The translations under genes were made by a program, and so were the position numbers. Positions 1 through 7,163 of a DNA stretch of 9,696 nt are shown piece by piece. The stretch is from contig DIQS01000067.1 in the NCBI GenBank assembly GCA_002427325.1, positions 3,832 to 13,527 of the forward strand. The letters run 5' to 3'. The DNA comes from Cloacimonetes bacterium UBA5456. GTDB lineage: Bacteria > Cloacimonadota > Cloacimonadia > Cloacimonadales > Cloacimonadaceae. A model generated the notes under the pieces. The model was not told the origin of the DNA and searched no databases. It saw only the letters and a program-made list of their open reading frames with translations. Within the stretch, counting starts at the first letter, position 1; each line of letters begins with the position of its first letter.

Positions 1-556
1 GAGGCCAATTCTCCGGGATGTAAGGAATAGAAATATCCCCGATTCCAAAGGTGAAATCAATGTATCCCAAACCGGACAAATTGGTGTCGCCCAAGCTAAA
101 CTTATATTCCTCTTCCGTGAGGCCATAAAAAATCATGTCCGTAACGTTCTTACTGATCGAAGCCTTGCCGGAAAGATTGAGCGTACTCGAGAAAGCTTGA
201 TTGCCAAAGTTCATCCCAAATAAGCTGATATTGGTGTTCATATCACCTCTGAGGCTGGTGTGTAAGTCCTTCAGGATATACTGTTTATCGGCAACAGAAA
301 GGCTATCGCTGGTCACGAAGTAGTTATATGTGTCCACATCGAGAGCGTTGTTGCTGAAAGAAGCGGTAACATTGGCAAACGGGAGCCAGAGATCGACTCC
401 GGTTTTTGAATTCAGCTTTGCAGGGTTCCAATAGTTCGCCTCGACCCCTTGGGCACGAAGCATATAGCTATCGGCATAAAACACAGACTTTGCGGTGCTT
501 ATTCCCCAAAGTTGACCAACAACAAGAAGCAGGATAACGATGCTAATCCGTTTCAT
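1..556 (-). CDS. Exported, probable outer-membrane beta-barrel protein (3' end cut off)
   Basis: The first 185 codons are present and the frame stays open to the window edge, so the C-terminus is missing. The start is ATG at 556, only one base after the stop of the lipoprotein gene. Residues 1-22 form a signal peptide: MKR, a hydrophobic core (about 4-17), then a plausible signal peptidase I site after S-T-A (20-22). There is no lipobox cysteine. After the signal comes a segment ending in the motif NPAKL (44-48), preceded by a Y-M-L-R-A-Q-G-V-E-A-N-Y-W stretch. This resembles the conserved N-terminus of PorV/FadL-like and DUF5723-type outer-membrane proteins, where a 'G.A...NPA' motif follows the signal. 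The rest alternates polar and hydrophobic residues and is rich in N, S, T and aromatics, as expected for beta strands. The barrel assignment is inferred from style and no exact family is recognised. Its link with the lipoprotein suggests a joint surface role. Confidence 0.72.
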   Translation of the reverse strand, partial: MKRISIVILLLVVGQLWGISTAKSVFYADSYMLRAQGVEANYWNPAKLNSKTGVDLWLPFANVTASFSNNALDVDTYNYFVTSDSLSVADKQYILKDLHTSLRGDMNTNISLFGMNFGNQAFSSTLNLSGKASISKNVTDMIFYGLTEEEYKFSLGDTNLSGLGYIDFTFGIGDISIPYIPENWP

Positions 557-557
557 T

Positions 558-2066
558 TTACTCACCTCCTCCTATAAGCACTTTTGCAGTCACCATGCTG
601 CGGAGCTCGATATAGTCCATTTCTCCTGCATGGATTGTGATCGTTTCTCCTTGAGTATCCTCAAAGCTAAATCTCCATCTGAGAAAGATTTCTGGGTTTG
701 AGAATATCTTCAGTTCTTCTTTTTCCAGTTTGAGCGGGATGATCTGCGATTCCCCACCACTGGCTTGATATGAGAGCAAAGTTATGCTTTTTGCAAAATC
801 AAAAGTGCTGGGGTTATCGGGATCGATCTCATCATTCACAGAGAAATATACTTGAACATTTCCGCCCAAGGGGAGCTTGTTTATGAGATCAAAAGCCATC
901 TCTGCTTCCATAACTCGTTTATTGAAGATATCTTGGTTGTCGTCGCTGATTTCCACGCGAACCGATTCCTGGATTGTGATTGGGGTATCTTGCAAAATGA
1001 ATGTGAAAGGTGCTCTAATGCGATAATCAGCTTGAATCGTGTTTGTTGAATTCACCCTTCCACTGCCAGACTGGGTTGATATAACGAACTTTGCATTCTC
1101 CATTAGGATTTTTGTGGGCATAGCTTGCAAAAGCGTGTTCAATCCATTTTCAATACTTAGATGAGTGGTGCTTGGTCCCGTTGAGCTTGCTGCTTCAATG
1201 ATGAAGTTATTGCCATTGTCATCTTTGATCGGGATCACCTCTGTGCCATGGATACCTTCGGCGACAAAACTACCTTCAAATTCACAGCTAAAACCAATCT
1301 GATTTACCACATCGATGAGGAGGGTAGCTTCCTGCAAGGTTATGGCTTCATTGATGTTCTGAGGATATTCGATCTCGATCGCAGTGCTACTTTCATTCAT
1401 AGTGATTTCGTAGCTGTTCAAAACCCCATGAAACTCGGAAAAATGCAGTGGCTGATTGATTTCTATGCTAAATGTTGCAATGATGCTTCCCTGCGGTAAA
1501 CCCGAGGTGCTGCTTGCGTTTACAACGATATTCTCTAATTCTTCACCGTGGTCTTCATCACCAAAGTGATAGCCTGAAATATTGATGTTTTGCCATCCTG
1601 AGCCCGCGCCGGACTCAATCTTCAAGCTCTCACCGAGGTCATTTCTGATATTGCTTAACTCGATCAAAACATCGGCTGAAGACTCGGTGATATCAAATTT
1701 ATATCTAAGAAATCCGCTTTCCACTCTACCATAAAATAGCACTGCCTCCATGCCCGTATTTATGAAAGGAATATCCAGACTTTGAACTATGCCAGACATG
1801 ATCGGCAAGCCACTTTGGCTGATGGACGGATGCAGCGGAATGGTGCCGATCTCAGGCGTATCCATGGAGCCGGTTGCAGTGAGCGTCAGAACATCATCGT
1901 CGGAAATGATGATATTCACTTCATCGGCGAGATCGGACACATAATAGCGCTGATAGATTAGCGGAACCCTCAGTTCCACATCCCATTGAGGCAGGGCAAA
2001 TTCCTTGATCTCGCACGCGCCGAGCAAGACTAACACGACAAACAATAGTAATATACTTCGTTTCAT
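558..2066 (-). CDS. Large lipoprotein of unknown function
   Basis: This is a 502-residue protein. The N-terminus is a type II signal peptide: MKRS, a hydrophobic stretch (5-15), then the lipobox L-G-A-C with the lipidated cysteine at residue 18. Residue 19 is Glu, so there is no Asp-type inner-membrane retention signal, and an outer-membrane location is plausible. The mature part opens with P-Q-W-D-V-E-L-R-V-P-L (26-36), a 'W-D-V-x-L-x-V-P-L' start I associate with uncharacterised lipoproteins of Cloacimonadota-like bacteria. The rest looks all-beta. A segment at about 247-270 (A-T-L-L-I-D-V-V-N-Q-I-G-F) and another at about 391-410 (D-L-I-N-K-L-P-L-G-G) each have the 'beta strand, then N followed by G or L-P' look of tandem immunoglobulin-like domains. 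No catalytic motif is visible. The ATG at 2066 is chosen because it begins the signal peptide and has GAGG five bases upstream. It ends one base before the exported protein gene, so the two are likely partners. The function is not known. Confidence 0.85.
   Translation of the reverse strand: MKRSILLLFVVLVLLGACEIKEFALPQWDVELRVPLIYQRYYVSDLADEVNIIISDDDVLTLTATGSMDTPEIGTIPLHPSISQSGLPIMSGIVQSLDIPFINTGMEAVLFYGRVESGFLRYKFDITESSADVLIELSNIRNDLGESLKIESGAGSGWQNINISGYHFGDEDHGEELENIVVNASSTSGLPQGSIIATFSIEINQPLHFSEFHGVLNSYEITMNESSTAIEIEYPQNINEAITLQEATLLIDVVNQIGFSCEFEGSFVAEGIHGTEVIPIKDDNGNNFIIEAASSTGPSTTHLSIENGLNTLLQAMPTKILMENAKFVISTQSGSGRVNSTNTIQADYRIRAPFTFILQDTPITIQESVRVEISDDNQDIFNKRVMEAEMAFDLINKLPLGGNVQVYFSVNDEIDPDNPSTFDFAKSITLLSYQASGGESQIIPLKLEKEELKIFSNPEIFLRWRFSFEDTQGETITIHAGEMDYIELRSMVTAKVLIGGGE
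561..572 (-). promoter_or_regulatory. Strong Shine-Dalgarno of the exported protein, inside the lipoprotein's last codons
   Basis: On the minus strand this reads GGAGGAGGTGAG, a near-perfect match to the anti-SD, seven bases upstream of the ATG at 556 counting from the T of AGGAGGT. The same bases encode the C-terminal G-G-G-E of the lipoprotein, and the stop codon lies between the site and the start. This supports the chosen start and implies that the two proteins are made from one mRNA, probably with coupled translation. Confidence 0.8.
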
Positions 2067-2071
2067 AATAA

Positions 2072-2075
2072 CCTC
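2072..2075 (-). promoter_or_regulatory. Shine-Dalgarno deciding the lipoprotein start
   Basis: Minus-strand GAGG lies five bases before the ATG at 2066. A stronger GGAGG at 2090-2086 sits too far away (19 bases). It is inside the last codons of the radical SAM gene and is partly paired in a small stem formed by 2083-2087 and 2095-2099. An ATG at 2077 is out of frame and reaches a stop after four codons. The lipoprotein start therefore rests on a modest site, possibly helped by coupling to the gene before it. Confidence 0.55.
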
Positions 2076-2080
2076 ATTAC

Positions 2081-3007
2081 TTACGCCTCCTTGGGGCGTT
2101 TTTTTGTATCTAAATAGCCAATTCTGTTCAAATAATCACATCCATGTGCCTTTAAAAGACCCTTTTGATCTCTGGTCAGACACTCTATTTTTGACGGTTC
2201 TTTCTTTAACTGACGAATCAAGAGCTCTTGTTTCACCAATTCACCAAATGCCGGATGAAAGGGTCCGGCAACCACATCTTCTCTATGCAGATTTGAAGAT
2301 AAGCCCATCTTGATGAGCTTGATTCCGCACTTTTCACACAAATCATGGTAGTGAACACAAATTTGCACAGCTTGGGATAAAGTCAACACTTTATATGCTC
2401 CACGCAAGTACAATTCTTCGAGAGCGGTGCCTCGGATGACGATTGTTGGATAGATTCTAAGGCAATCCGGTGCTACTTTTTCTAACTGTAAGAGGTTTTC
2501 GTTTAGACTCTTTTCATCTGAGCCTGGCAAGCCGGGCATGAGCTGTATGCCCAAGCTAAAGCCTTCTTTCTTTATGAGATTAGATGCATTGACAGCGTCT
2601 TTATTTGTGTATCCTCTCCCGCTTTCTTTGAGGGGAATATCACAGAAATCCTGCACTCCCAGTTCAATGGTTTGCACTCTATTTTCTCTTAAAAAATCTA
2701 ATATATCTTTGTTGATAAATAGCGGATGGGTACTGATGCGAATATCGAAATCCCCATCGATCTGAATGACTGCCTGCAGATATTCTCTTTGCTTCTCTCG
2801 TGGCAGAGCGGTGAAACTGCCGCCATAAAAGGCAATCTCTTTCTTCTTGTCCTGATTGCGCTGGACGAAGCTCTCGGCTTCGGCTTTGATGTCATCAATA
2901 TTTGGCTCTTTTGCGCCGCTAATCTTGTGTTGGTCACAAAATATACAGTTGCCTGGACATCCTAAGTTCGGGATGAAGAAGGGATAGATCAGAGTTCTAT
3001 TTTGCAC
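2081..3007 (-). CDS. Elp3-like radical SAM protein lacking the acetyltransferase domain
   Basis: This 308-residue protein is a radical SAM enzyme. The [4Fe-4S] cluster motif is C17-x3-C21-x2-C24 in the context L-G-C-P-G-N-C-I-F-C. It is followed by Y-G-G-S-F-T (61-66, the SAM-contacting 'GGE-like' strand), E-L-G-V-Q (115-119), G-I-Q-L-M-P-G-L-P-G (153-162), R-I-Y-P-T (184-188) and V-V-A-G-P-F-H-P-A-F (245-254). This pattern is that of COG1243-type, Elp3-related proteins in many anaerobes. They keep only the radical SAM half and lack the C-terminal GNAT domain used by true Elp3 in tRNA wobble-uridine modification. The substrate is therefore unknown; RNA modification is an inference. The start is GTG at 3007, since an in-frame stop lies just upstream with no other start between. 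It begins two bases after the ComEA-like gene's stop and has no clear SD, so translation probably depends on coupling. The protein is sometimes mis-annotated as coproporphyrinogen oxidase, which the motif order does not support. Confidence 0.88.
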   Translation of the reverse strand: MQNRTLIYPFFIPNLGCPGNCIFCDQHKISGAKEPNIDDIKAEAESFVQRNQDKKKEIAFYGGSFTALPREKQREYLQAVIQIDGDFDIRISTHPLFINKDILDFLRENRVQTIELGVQDFCDIPLKESGRGYTNKDAVNASNLIKKEGFSLGIQLMPGLPGSDEKSLNENLLQLEKVAPDCLRIYPTIVIRGTALEELYLRGAYKVLTLSQAVQICVHYHDLCEKCGIKLIKMGLSSNLHREDVVAGPFHPAFGELVKQELLIRQLKKEPSKIECLTRDQKGLLKAHGCDYLNRIGYLDTKKRPKEA

Positions 3008-3009
3008 TT

Positions 3010-3654
3010 TTAAAGTTGTATTTTATCTAAGTTCTTTTCCAGGGTTTTGAGTCCTATACCCGGCACATTGATGAGCTCTTCCCTGCTCTTGAAGGCGCCG
3101 TGGGTCTCGCGATAATCTATTATAGCTTGGGCTTTTGTCTCGCCGATGCCGCTTAAGCGGGAGAGCTCTTCGAGGGAGCCGGTATTGATGTTTACAGGGG
3201 TATTGTCGAGAGACTTTGCCTCGCTTTTCTTGCTTTGTTTGGGTTTTTGTGCGCTTGATTTTGCCTTGCTATTTTCCAACAGGCTATCCCCAAAAACCAC
3301 AAGCGAGGGATATATTCTCAGATATGTTTTCTCGCCGATACCGCGGATTTTGATGAGTTCATTCACGTTTTGAAAGCCGTGTTTCTCGCGATATTCTATG
3401 ATGTCTGAGGCTCGTTTTTCGCCGATGCCGGGGAGTGCGATCAGCTCTCTGAGCTCTGCCTCACGGATGTCGATTTTCAGCACGGCTTCGATGGCTAAGA
3501 CTTGTGAAAGGCTGTCAGCTTGGGCTTGCTCAATCTCTTTTTTGCCCTCATATCCTGCGAGATTTAGCAACGAGCCAAAGATGAAAAAGGCGAAGATAAA
3601 GAGCAAAACTTTTTGTTCGCTTTGGGTGAAAATTGAACTGATAAAGCTTCTCAT
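3010..3654 (-). CDS. Membrane-anchored ComEA-like protein with two helix-hairpin-helix domains
   Basis: From the preferred ATG at 3654 the protein has 214 residues. Residues 15-33 form one hydrophobic membrane segment near the N-terminus. Two ComEA-type (HhH)2 units follow. The first, about 60-122, has hairpins P-G-I-G-E-K (75-80) and R-G-I-G-E-K (104-109). The second, about 153-214, has S-G-I-G-E-T (168-173) and P-G-I-G-L-K (198-203) and begins with the typical V-N-I-N-T (154-158). A Lys/Ser-rich linker (about 127-149) joins them. Such hairpins bind double-stranded DNA backbone without sequence specificity. In competence systems ComEA is the membrane-bound DNA receptor outside the inner membrane. 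Most ComEA proteins have one (HhH)2 unit, so the duplication is notable. No comEC or pilus gene is in the window, so a competence role is inferred. An alternative ATG at 3708 would add 18 residues of no family likeness and overlap the thioesterase by 50 bases. The 3654 start has AAGGA nine bases upstream and leaves a four-base gap. Confidence 0.87.
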   Translation of the reverse strand: MRSFISSIFTQSEQKVLLFIFAFFIFGSLLNLAGYEGKKEIEQAQADSLSQVLAIEAVLKIDIREAELRELIALPGIGEKRASDIIEYREKHGFQNVNELIKIRGIGEKTYLRIYPSLVVFGDSLLENSKAKSSAQKPKQSKKSEAKSLDNTPVNINTGSLEELSRLSGIGETKAQAIIDYRETHGAFKSREELINVPGIGLKTLEKNLDKIQL

Positions 3655-3658
3655 AGTG

Positions 3659-4054
3659 CTATTTCCTTGGCAAAACGAAGAGAGCTTCAGCTTCGGCGAA
3701 GATGCCATCTTCGTCAGAAATAGTGGCTTGGGTTTTGATCATTCTACCGCGATCTTGGACAATCTTGCCTTCAAGGATGACGGGTGTGTCGGAAGGAAGC
3801 TGACGGCGATATTTGAGGCTCATATTTGCAGTGAACGCCGCTTTGCCGAGTGCAAACACTGCTTTTGCCATCGCCTCATCCAAAAGAGTGGAGATAATCC
3901 CACCATGAACGACACCGGGATATCCCTCATAATCACTTGCTATGATTAGTTTTGCTTGTGCATTGCCTGATTCATCAAGCGTGAAATCCACCTTCAAGCC
4001 GATGGGGTTTTCCTTCCCGCAAACGAAACACTTTTGATATTCTTTATTTCCCAT
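3659..4054 (-). CDS. PaaI-type hotdog-fold thioesterase
   Basis: This 131-residue protein matches the usual size of single-domain hotdog thioesterases, which hydrolyse acyl-CoA esters in the cytoplasm as homodimers or tetramers. The central-helix motif H50-G-G-I-I-S-T-L-L-D59-E-A is the 4HBT/PaaI signature, with the HGG loop and the acidic residue on the hot-dog helix. The N-terminus carries C9-F-V-C12-G followed by N-P-I-G-L (16-20), a conserved lead-in of one PaaI subgroup. The two cysteines are close enough to bind a metal, but that is not shown. The C-terminal strands include K-Y-R-R-Q-L-P (81-87) and the acidic A-E-A-E-A-L-F (120-126), both usual for the family. The start at ATG 4054 has AAGGAG ten bases upstream. 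It lies 30 bases after pgi and four bases before the ComEA-like gene. The acyl substrate cannot be read from the sequence. Confidence 0.93.
   Translation of the reverse strand: MGNKEYQKCFVCGKENPIGLKVDFTLDESGNAQAKLIIASDYEGYPGVVHGGIISTLLDEAMAKAVFALGKAAFTANMSLKYRRQLPSDTPVILEGKIVQDRGRMIKTQATISDEDGIFAEAEALFVLPRK
3664..3668 (-). promoter_or_regulatory. Shine-Dalgarno deciding the ComEA-like start
   Basis: Minus-strand AAGGA lies nine bases before the ATG at 3654, within the last codons of the thioesterase gene. It favours 3654 over the upstream in-frame ATG at 3708 and fits the short spacing seen throughout the cluster. Confidence 0.6.
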
Positions 4055-4084
4055 GGCTGATAAGCTCCTTCGATGCTGACTTCG

Positions 4085-5425
4085 TCATTGCTGGAGGTAG
4101 TCGGCGATCTCTTTGCGCTCTTGCGAATAGCCTTTTTTGCCCATCAGTGCATAGGTTGCGATCTTCCCCGCTTCCACTCCGGGCTGATCCAGGGGATTGA
4201 TGTCAAGGAGCTTACCGGTGAAAACAGTCTGGATTTGATACATCATGATCGCTGCCCCGAGGTTCTCTGCATTGAGCTTGGGGAAAATGAGATTTGCGTT
4301 TGGTCGGCCTGCTTTTGAGAGTGCAATCTCGGTCGCAAGTCGCTCCGCATTGAGCAGTTCCGAGAGACATTTACCGCCGAGATAGCTGACCTCTTCCCGC
4401 TCGGGATGCAGGTTTGGGATCACATAGTCGTGGTTAAAATTTTCCACCGTGAGGAAGGTGATGACCTTGTCGTTGGGGCCTTCGGCATAGAGCTGGATCT
4501 GTGAATGTTGGTCGGTGGTGCCGAGGGCTTTAACCGGCGTTTGTCCAACGAATATCTCGCGCCCTTCACGGTCAAATCTCTTACCGAGGCTTTCCGCCCA
4601 AAGCTGGCGATACCAATCTGCAAAGTCGTATAAAGAATTGCTATATGGCATCATAACGCTGATGTTCTTACCCTCTTTGAGATAGAGATAGTGCAAAAGT
4701 CCATTGAGGAAAGGCGGATTTTGCATGATGTCTTCATTCTCGGAAATCTCGCGTATCTGCCTTGCGCCATCCAACATTGCAGCGATATCTATGCCGGCAA
4801 ATGCGGAGGACAAAAGGCCGACATCGGTGAGCACGGAAAACCTGCCGCCGACGTTGTCCGGAACACTAAAAGAGCTGTATCCGCGGTCTTTTACGACTTG
4901 TCTGAGAAAGCCTTTTTCTTCGTCGGTGGTAATCACGAGTCTTTTGTGGTAGTCGGCGGGATATTTCTTTTGCAAGATATCGGTTATAATCATATATCCT
5001 GCCATGGTTTCGGCTGTGGTTCCGCTCTTTGTGATCACGTTGAAAAGCGTTGTGTCCATATCGATATCTTGTAAGATTTCGTGGAGGAAAACGGGATCGA
5101 CATTATCATAGGTGATCACGCGCTTTTCGAGGCAAGCCTCAGTCTTGAGTGCGTTATAGACGGCTTTATTACCCAGTGCGCTACCTCCGATTCCCAAAAC
5201 GAGCATGGTGTCGAACTTAGGATCGAGGCTTTGGGTGTAATCCATGATGCGGCTGAGGTCTTTTTCGGGGAGGTCATAGAAGCCTAAGATGTTTGCTCTG
5301 CGATCTTTGGCAATCTCCTGTCTTGCGGCTTGCACCTTGGACAGATGGCTCTGAATGAGCTGCGGGTCAATTGCACTTTTCAGATATGGATTTGAGATGA
5401 GATTCTTGTATTCAAAACGTATCAT
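4085..5425 (-). CDS. pgi: Glucose-6-phosphate isomerase
   Basis: This enzyme interconverts glucose 6-phosphate and fructose 6-phosphate in glycolysis and gluconeogenesis. The 446-residue length fits the short bacterial (Bacillus/Thermotoga-like) form, not the about 550-residue proteobacterial one. It shows two SIS sugar-isomerase folds. Visible motifs are L-G-I-G-G-S-A-L-G (77-85), the phosphate-binding loop S-G-T-T (134-137), and the signature G-G-R-F-S-V-L-T-D-V-G (193-203) with R195. Also present are W-A-E278-S-L-G-K (catalytic glutamate), T-D-Q-H307-S-Q, and E-A-G-K421 near the end (the ring-opening lysine/histidine region). All key residues are present. The ATG at 5425 is ten bases after the ptsI stop, with GGAGG four bases upstream overlapping the ptsI end, which suggests translational coupling. 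Placing pgi directly after the PTS genes ties sugar phosphate metabolism to the HPr/HprK control module. Confidence 0.97.
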   Translation of the reverse strand: MIRFEYKNLISNPYLKSAIDPQLIQSHLSKVQAARQEIAKDRRANILGFYDLPEKDLSRIMDYTQSLDPKFDTMLVLGIGGSALGNKAVYNALKTEACLEKRVITYDNVDPVFLHEILQDIDMDTTLFNVITKSGTTAETMAGYMIITDILQKKYPADYHKRLVITTDEEKGFLRQVVKDRGYSSFSVPDNVGGRFSVLTDVGLLSSAFAGIDIAAMLDGARQIREISENEDIMQNPPFLNGLLHYLYLKEGKNISVMMPYSNSLYDFADWYRQLWAESLGKRFDREGREIFVGQTPVKALGTTDQHSQIQLYAEGPNDKVITFLTVENFNHDYVIPNLHPEREEVSYLGGKCLSELLNAERLATEIALSKAGRPNANLIFPKLNAENLGAAIMMYQIQTVFTGKLLDINPLDQPGVEAGKIATYALMGKKGYSQERKEIADYLQQ

Positions 5426-5435
5426 GATGCCTCCA

Positions 5436-7163
5436 TCATTTTTCCTGATAGGGTTTTAGCTCGCTATAGATGAGGTCTTCCACGCCGGAAAGCGAGACGC
5501 CGAAATCGAAGTTTTGGATGAGTTCCCTGAGCTTGGCGTCACAATTTAGTGCCACTTGTTTAACTTTGTAATAGGATGAGGCACTGAGGCTTAGCTCGTT
5601 TATCCCCATGCCGATTAGGAGGGGTATATATTCGGGAATGGAAGCCATCTCGCCGCAAACTGAGATGCTCTTGCCGTGTTTGAGAGCGTTGTCTGCTGTC
5701 ATCTTGATGAGCTTCAAAACTGCGGGGTGGTGTTGGATGTAAAACCTGTGAACTTGGTCATTTCCGCGGTCAACGGCGAGGGTGTATTGCACCAAATCGT
5801 TGGTTCCGATGGAAAGAAAGTCGCATTCGCGCGCCAAGAGGTCTGAATTCAGTGCCGCTGAGGGTATCTCAATCATCGTTCCAATCGGCACATCGGCGTT
5901 GAACGGGATGTCTTCATAATAGAGTTCATCGGCATATTTCTTGAGCTTATGGCGCAATTCCCAGAGGTCTTCAACGTCTGCCACCATGGGAAACATTATG
6001 CGGATATTTCCATGCACAGCAGCACGTAAGATGGCTCTGAGCTGGGCTTTGAGCATTTGCGGATGGGAAAGCATGAAGCGGATGCCGCGATTGCCAAGGT
6101 TGGGGTTTTCCTCATGCGGGCTATCGAAGATGTCCGAAAGCTTATCGCCGCCGAGGTCAAAGGTGCGGATGGTAAGCGGCTTTGGCGCGATCTGTGCCGC
6201 CATTTTGTTATATATCTGAAATTGTTCCTCTTCGGAAGGCAGGGTGTCGCGTCCCATAAAGAGGAATTCGGTGCGGAAAAGTCCTACGCCGTCGGCATTT
6301 AACTCATCAATCACATCGAGCTCTTCCGGCAAGCTGATATTGAGGTTTAGCGAGACTCTAATTCCATCTTTGGTAAGGTTTTCCCTTTCACGAAGGCGCT
6401 CGTTTTTTTCTCTGATCAGCTCTTTAATTTGAAGTTTTTGGGCAAAGAATTCTAATTGCTCGGAATCGGGATCGACAACGACCATTCCGCTCTCGCCATC
6501 GAGTAAAAGGTCTGTTCCTTCGCTTATATATTTATCGAGATCGGGGATGTTTGTGACGCAGGAGATCTTCAGCGAGCGGGTGAGAATGGACGCATGGCTG
6601 GTATATCCGCCGTGCTTGGTGATATAACCGCTTACTCCAAGCTCTTTTAGGCGAGAAACATAGCTGGGCAAAGCCTCTTCAAAAATGGGGATAGAATCCT
6701 CGTCAACATCTCGAAAAAGATCGCTTTCCATCTTCAAGATATAGCCGAGAATCAGGATTCTCACGTCGTCAAAATCTGCAGCACGCTCTGCCATCATCTT
6801 GTTGTTCAGGCTTCTAAGATGATTGACTGCACTTAGGAAAACTTCGTTGATTGCGTGTGCGGCATTATCATATTCCTTGGTGATGGCAGTTTCCACAAAG
6901 TCTTTGATTTCGGGATCGTCGAGAATGTCTAAATGGGTTGAGATGATCTCAATCTGCTCATAGCTTTCAGTAGTTCCGCTTTCGAGCATGTTGAGCAATT
7001 GTGTCTTTGATTCTTTGAAGGCACGGCGGGCTGCTTCGAGCTCAGCTTCAGCGCGCTCGGGGGCTATCTTATCTTTTGGAATAATAATATCTTGGGCAGA
7101 TATGAACACAGCTTTTCCGGAGCTGAGACCGTCAGCCATGCTCGTTCCTTTGAGTATTTTCAT
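5436..7163 (-). CDS. ptsI: Phosphoenolpyruvate-protein phosphotransferase (PTS enzyme I)
   Basis: Enzyme I takes phosphate from phosphoenolpyruvate onto its own histidine and passes it to HPr His15. At 575 residues it has the normal length and full domain order: HPr-binding and phosphohistidine region (about 1-245), then the PEP-binding TIM barrel (about 260-570). The active histidine is H190 in G-G-Y-T-S-H-A-S-I. Barrel motifs are F-R297-T-E-F, R333-T-F-D-L-G-G-D-K, N-L-G-N-R-G-I-R-F, the metal ligands E432 (M-I-E-I-P) and D456 (I-G-T-N-D), and the catalytic cysteine C503 (C-G-E-M-A). Each falls one residue past its E. coli counterpart, so the enzyme looks fully active. No GAF domain is fused, so it is not a PtsP-type nitrogen EI. 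The ATG at 7163 follows the HPr stop with no gap and has GGAGA four bases upstream. The same operon supplies HPr and HprK, but no EII transporter is nearby. Confidence 0.98.
   Translation of the reverse strand: MKILKGTSMADGLSSGKAVFISAQDIIIPKDKIAPERAEAELEAARRAFKESKTQLLNMLESGTTESYEQIEIISTHLDILDDPEIKDFVETAITKEYDNAAHAINEVFLSAVNHLRSLNNKMMAERAADFDDVRILILGYILKMESDLFRDVDEDSIPIFEEALPSYVSRLKELGVSGYITKHGGYTSHASILTRSLKISCVTNIPDLDKYISEGTDLLLDGESGMVVVDPDSEQLEFFAQKLQIKELIREKNERLRERENLTKDGIRVSLNLNISLPEELDVIDELNADGVGLFRTEFLFMGRDTLPSEEEQFQIYNKMAAQIAPKPLTIRTFDLGGDKLSDIFDSPHEENPNLGNRGIRFMLSHPQMLKAQLRAILRAAVHGNIRIMFPMVADVEDLWELRHKLKKYADELYYEDIPFNADVPIGTMIEIPSAALNSDLLARECDFLSIGTNDLVQYTLAVDRGNDQVHRFYIQHHPAVLKLIKMTADNALKHGKSISVCGEMASIPEYIPLLIGMGINELSLSASSYYKVKQVALNCDAKLRELIQNFDFGVSLSGVEDLIYSELKPYQEK

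Noticed and set aside
2083..2105. Plus-strand hairpin ACGCC/GGCGT followed by seven T, like a rho-independent terminator
   Set aside because: It points in the plus direction, where no gene ends. The bases are the last codons of the radical SAM gene and the stem is only five clean pairs. In the operon direction no U-tract follows.
3655..3708. Longer ComEA-like start at ATG 3708
   Set aside because: It would overlap the thioesterase by 50 bases and add 18 residues without family likeness. The ATG at 3654 has a better placed SD and puts the membrane segment near the N-terminus.
3398..3949. Plus-strand open frame of 183 codons
   Set aside because: It lies opposite the ComEA-like and thioesterase genes, which have clear family motifs, and its own product shows no recognisable domain. 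It is an antisense shadow.
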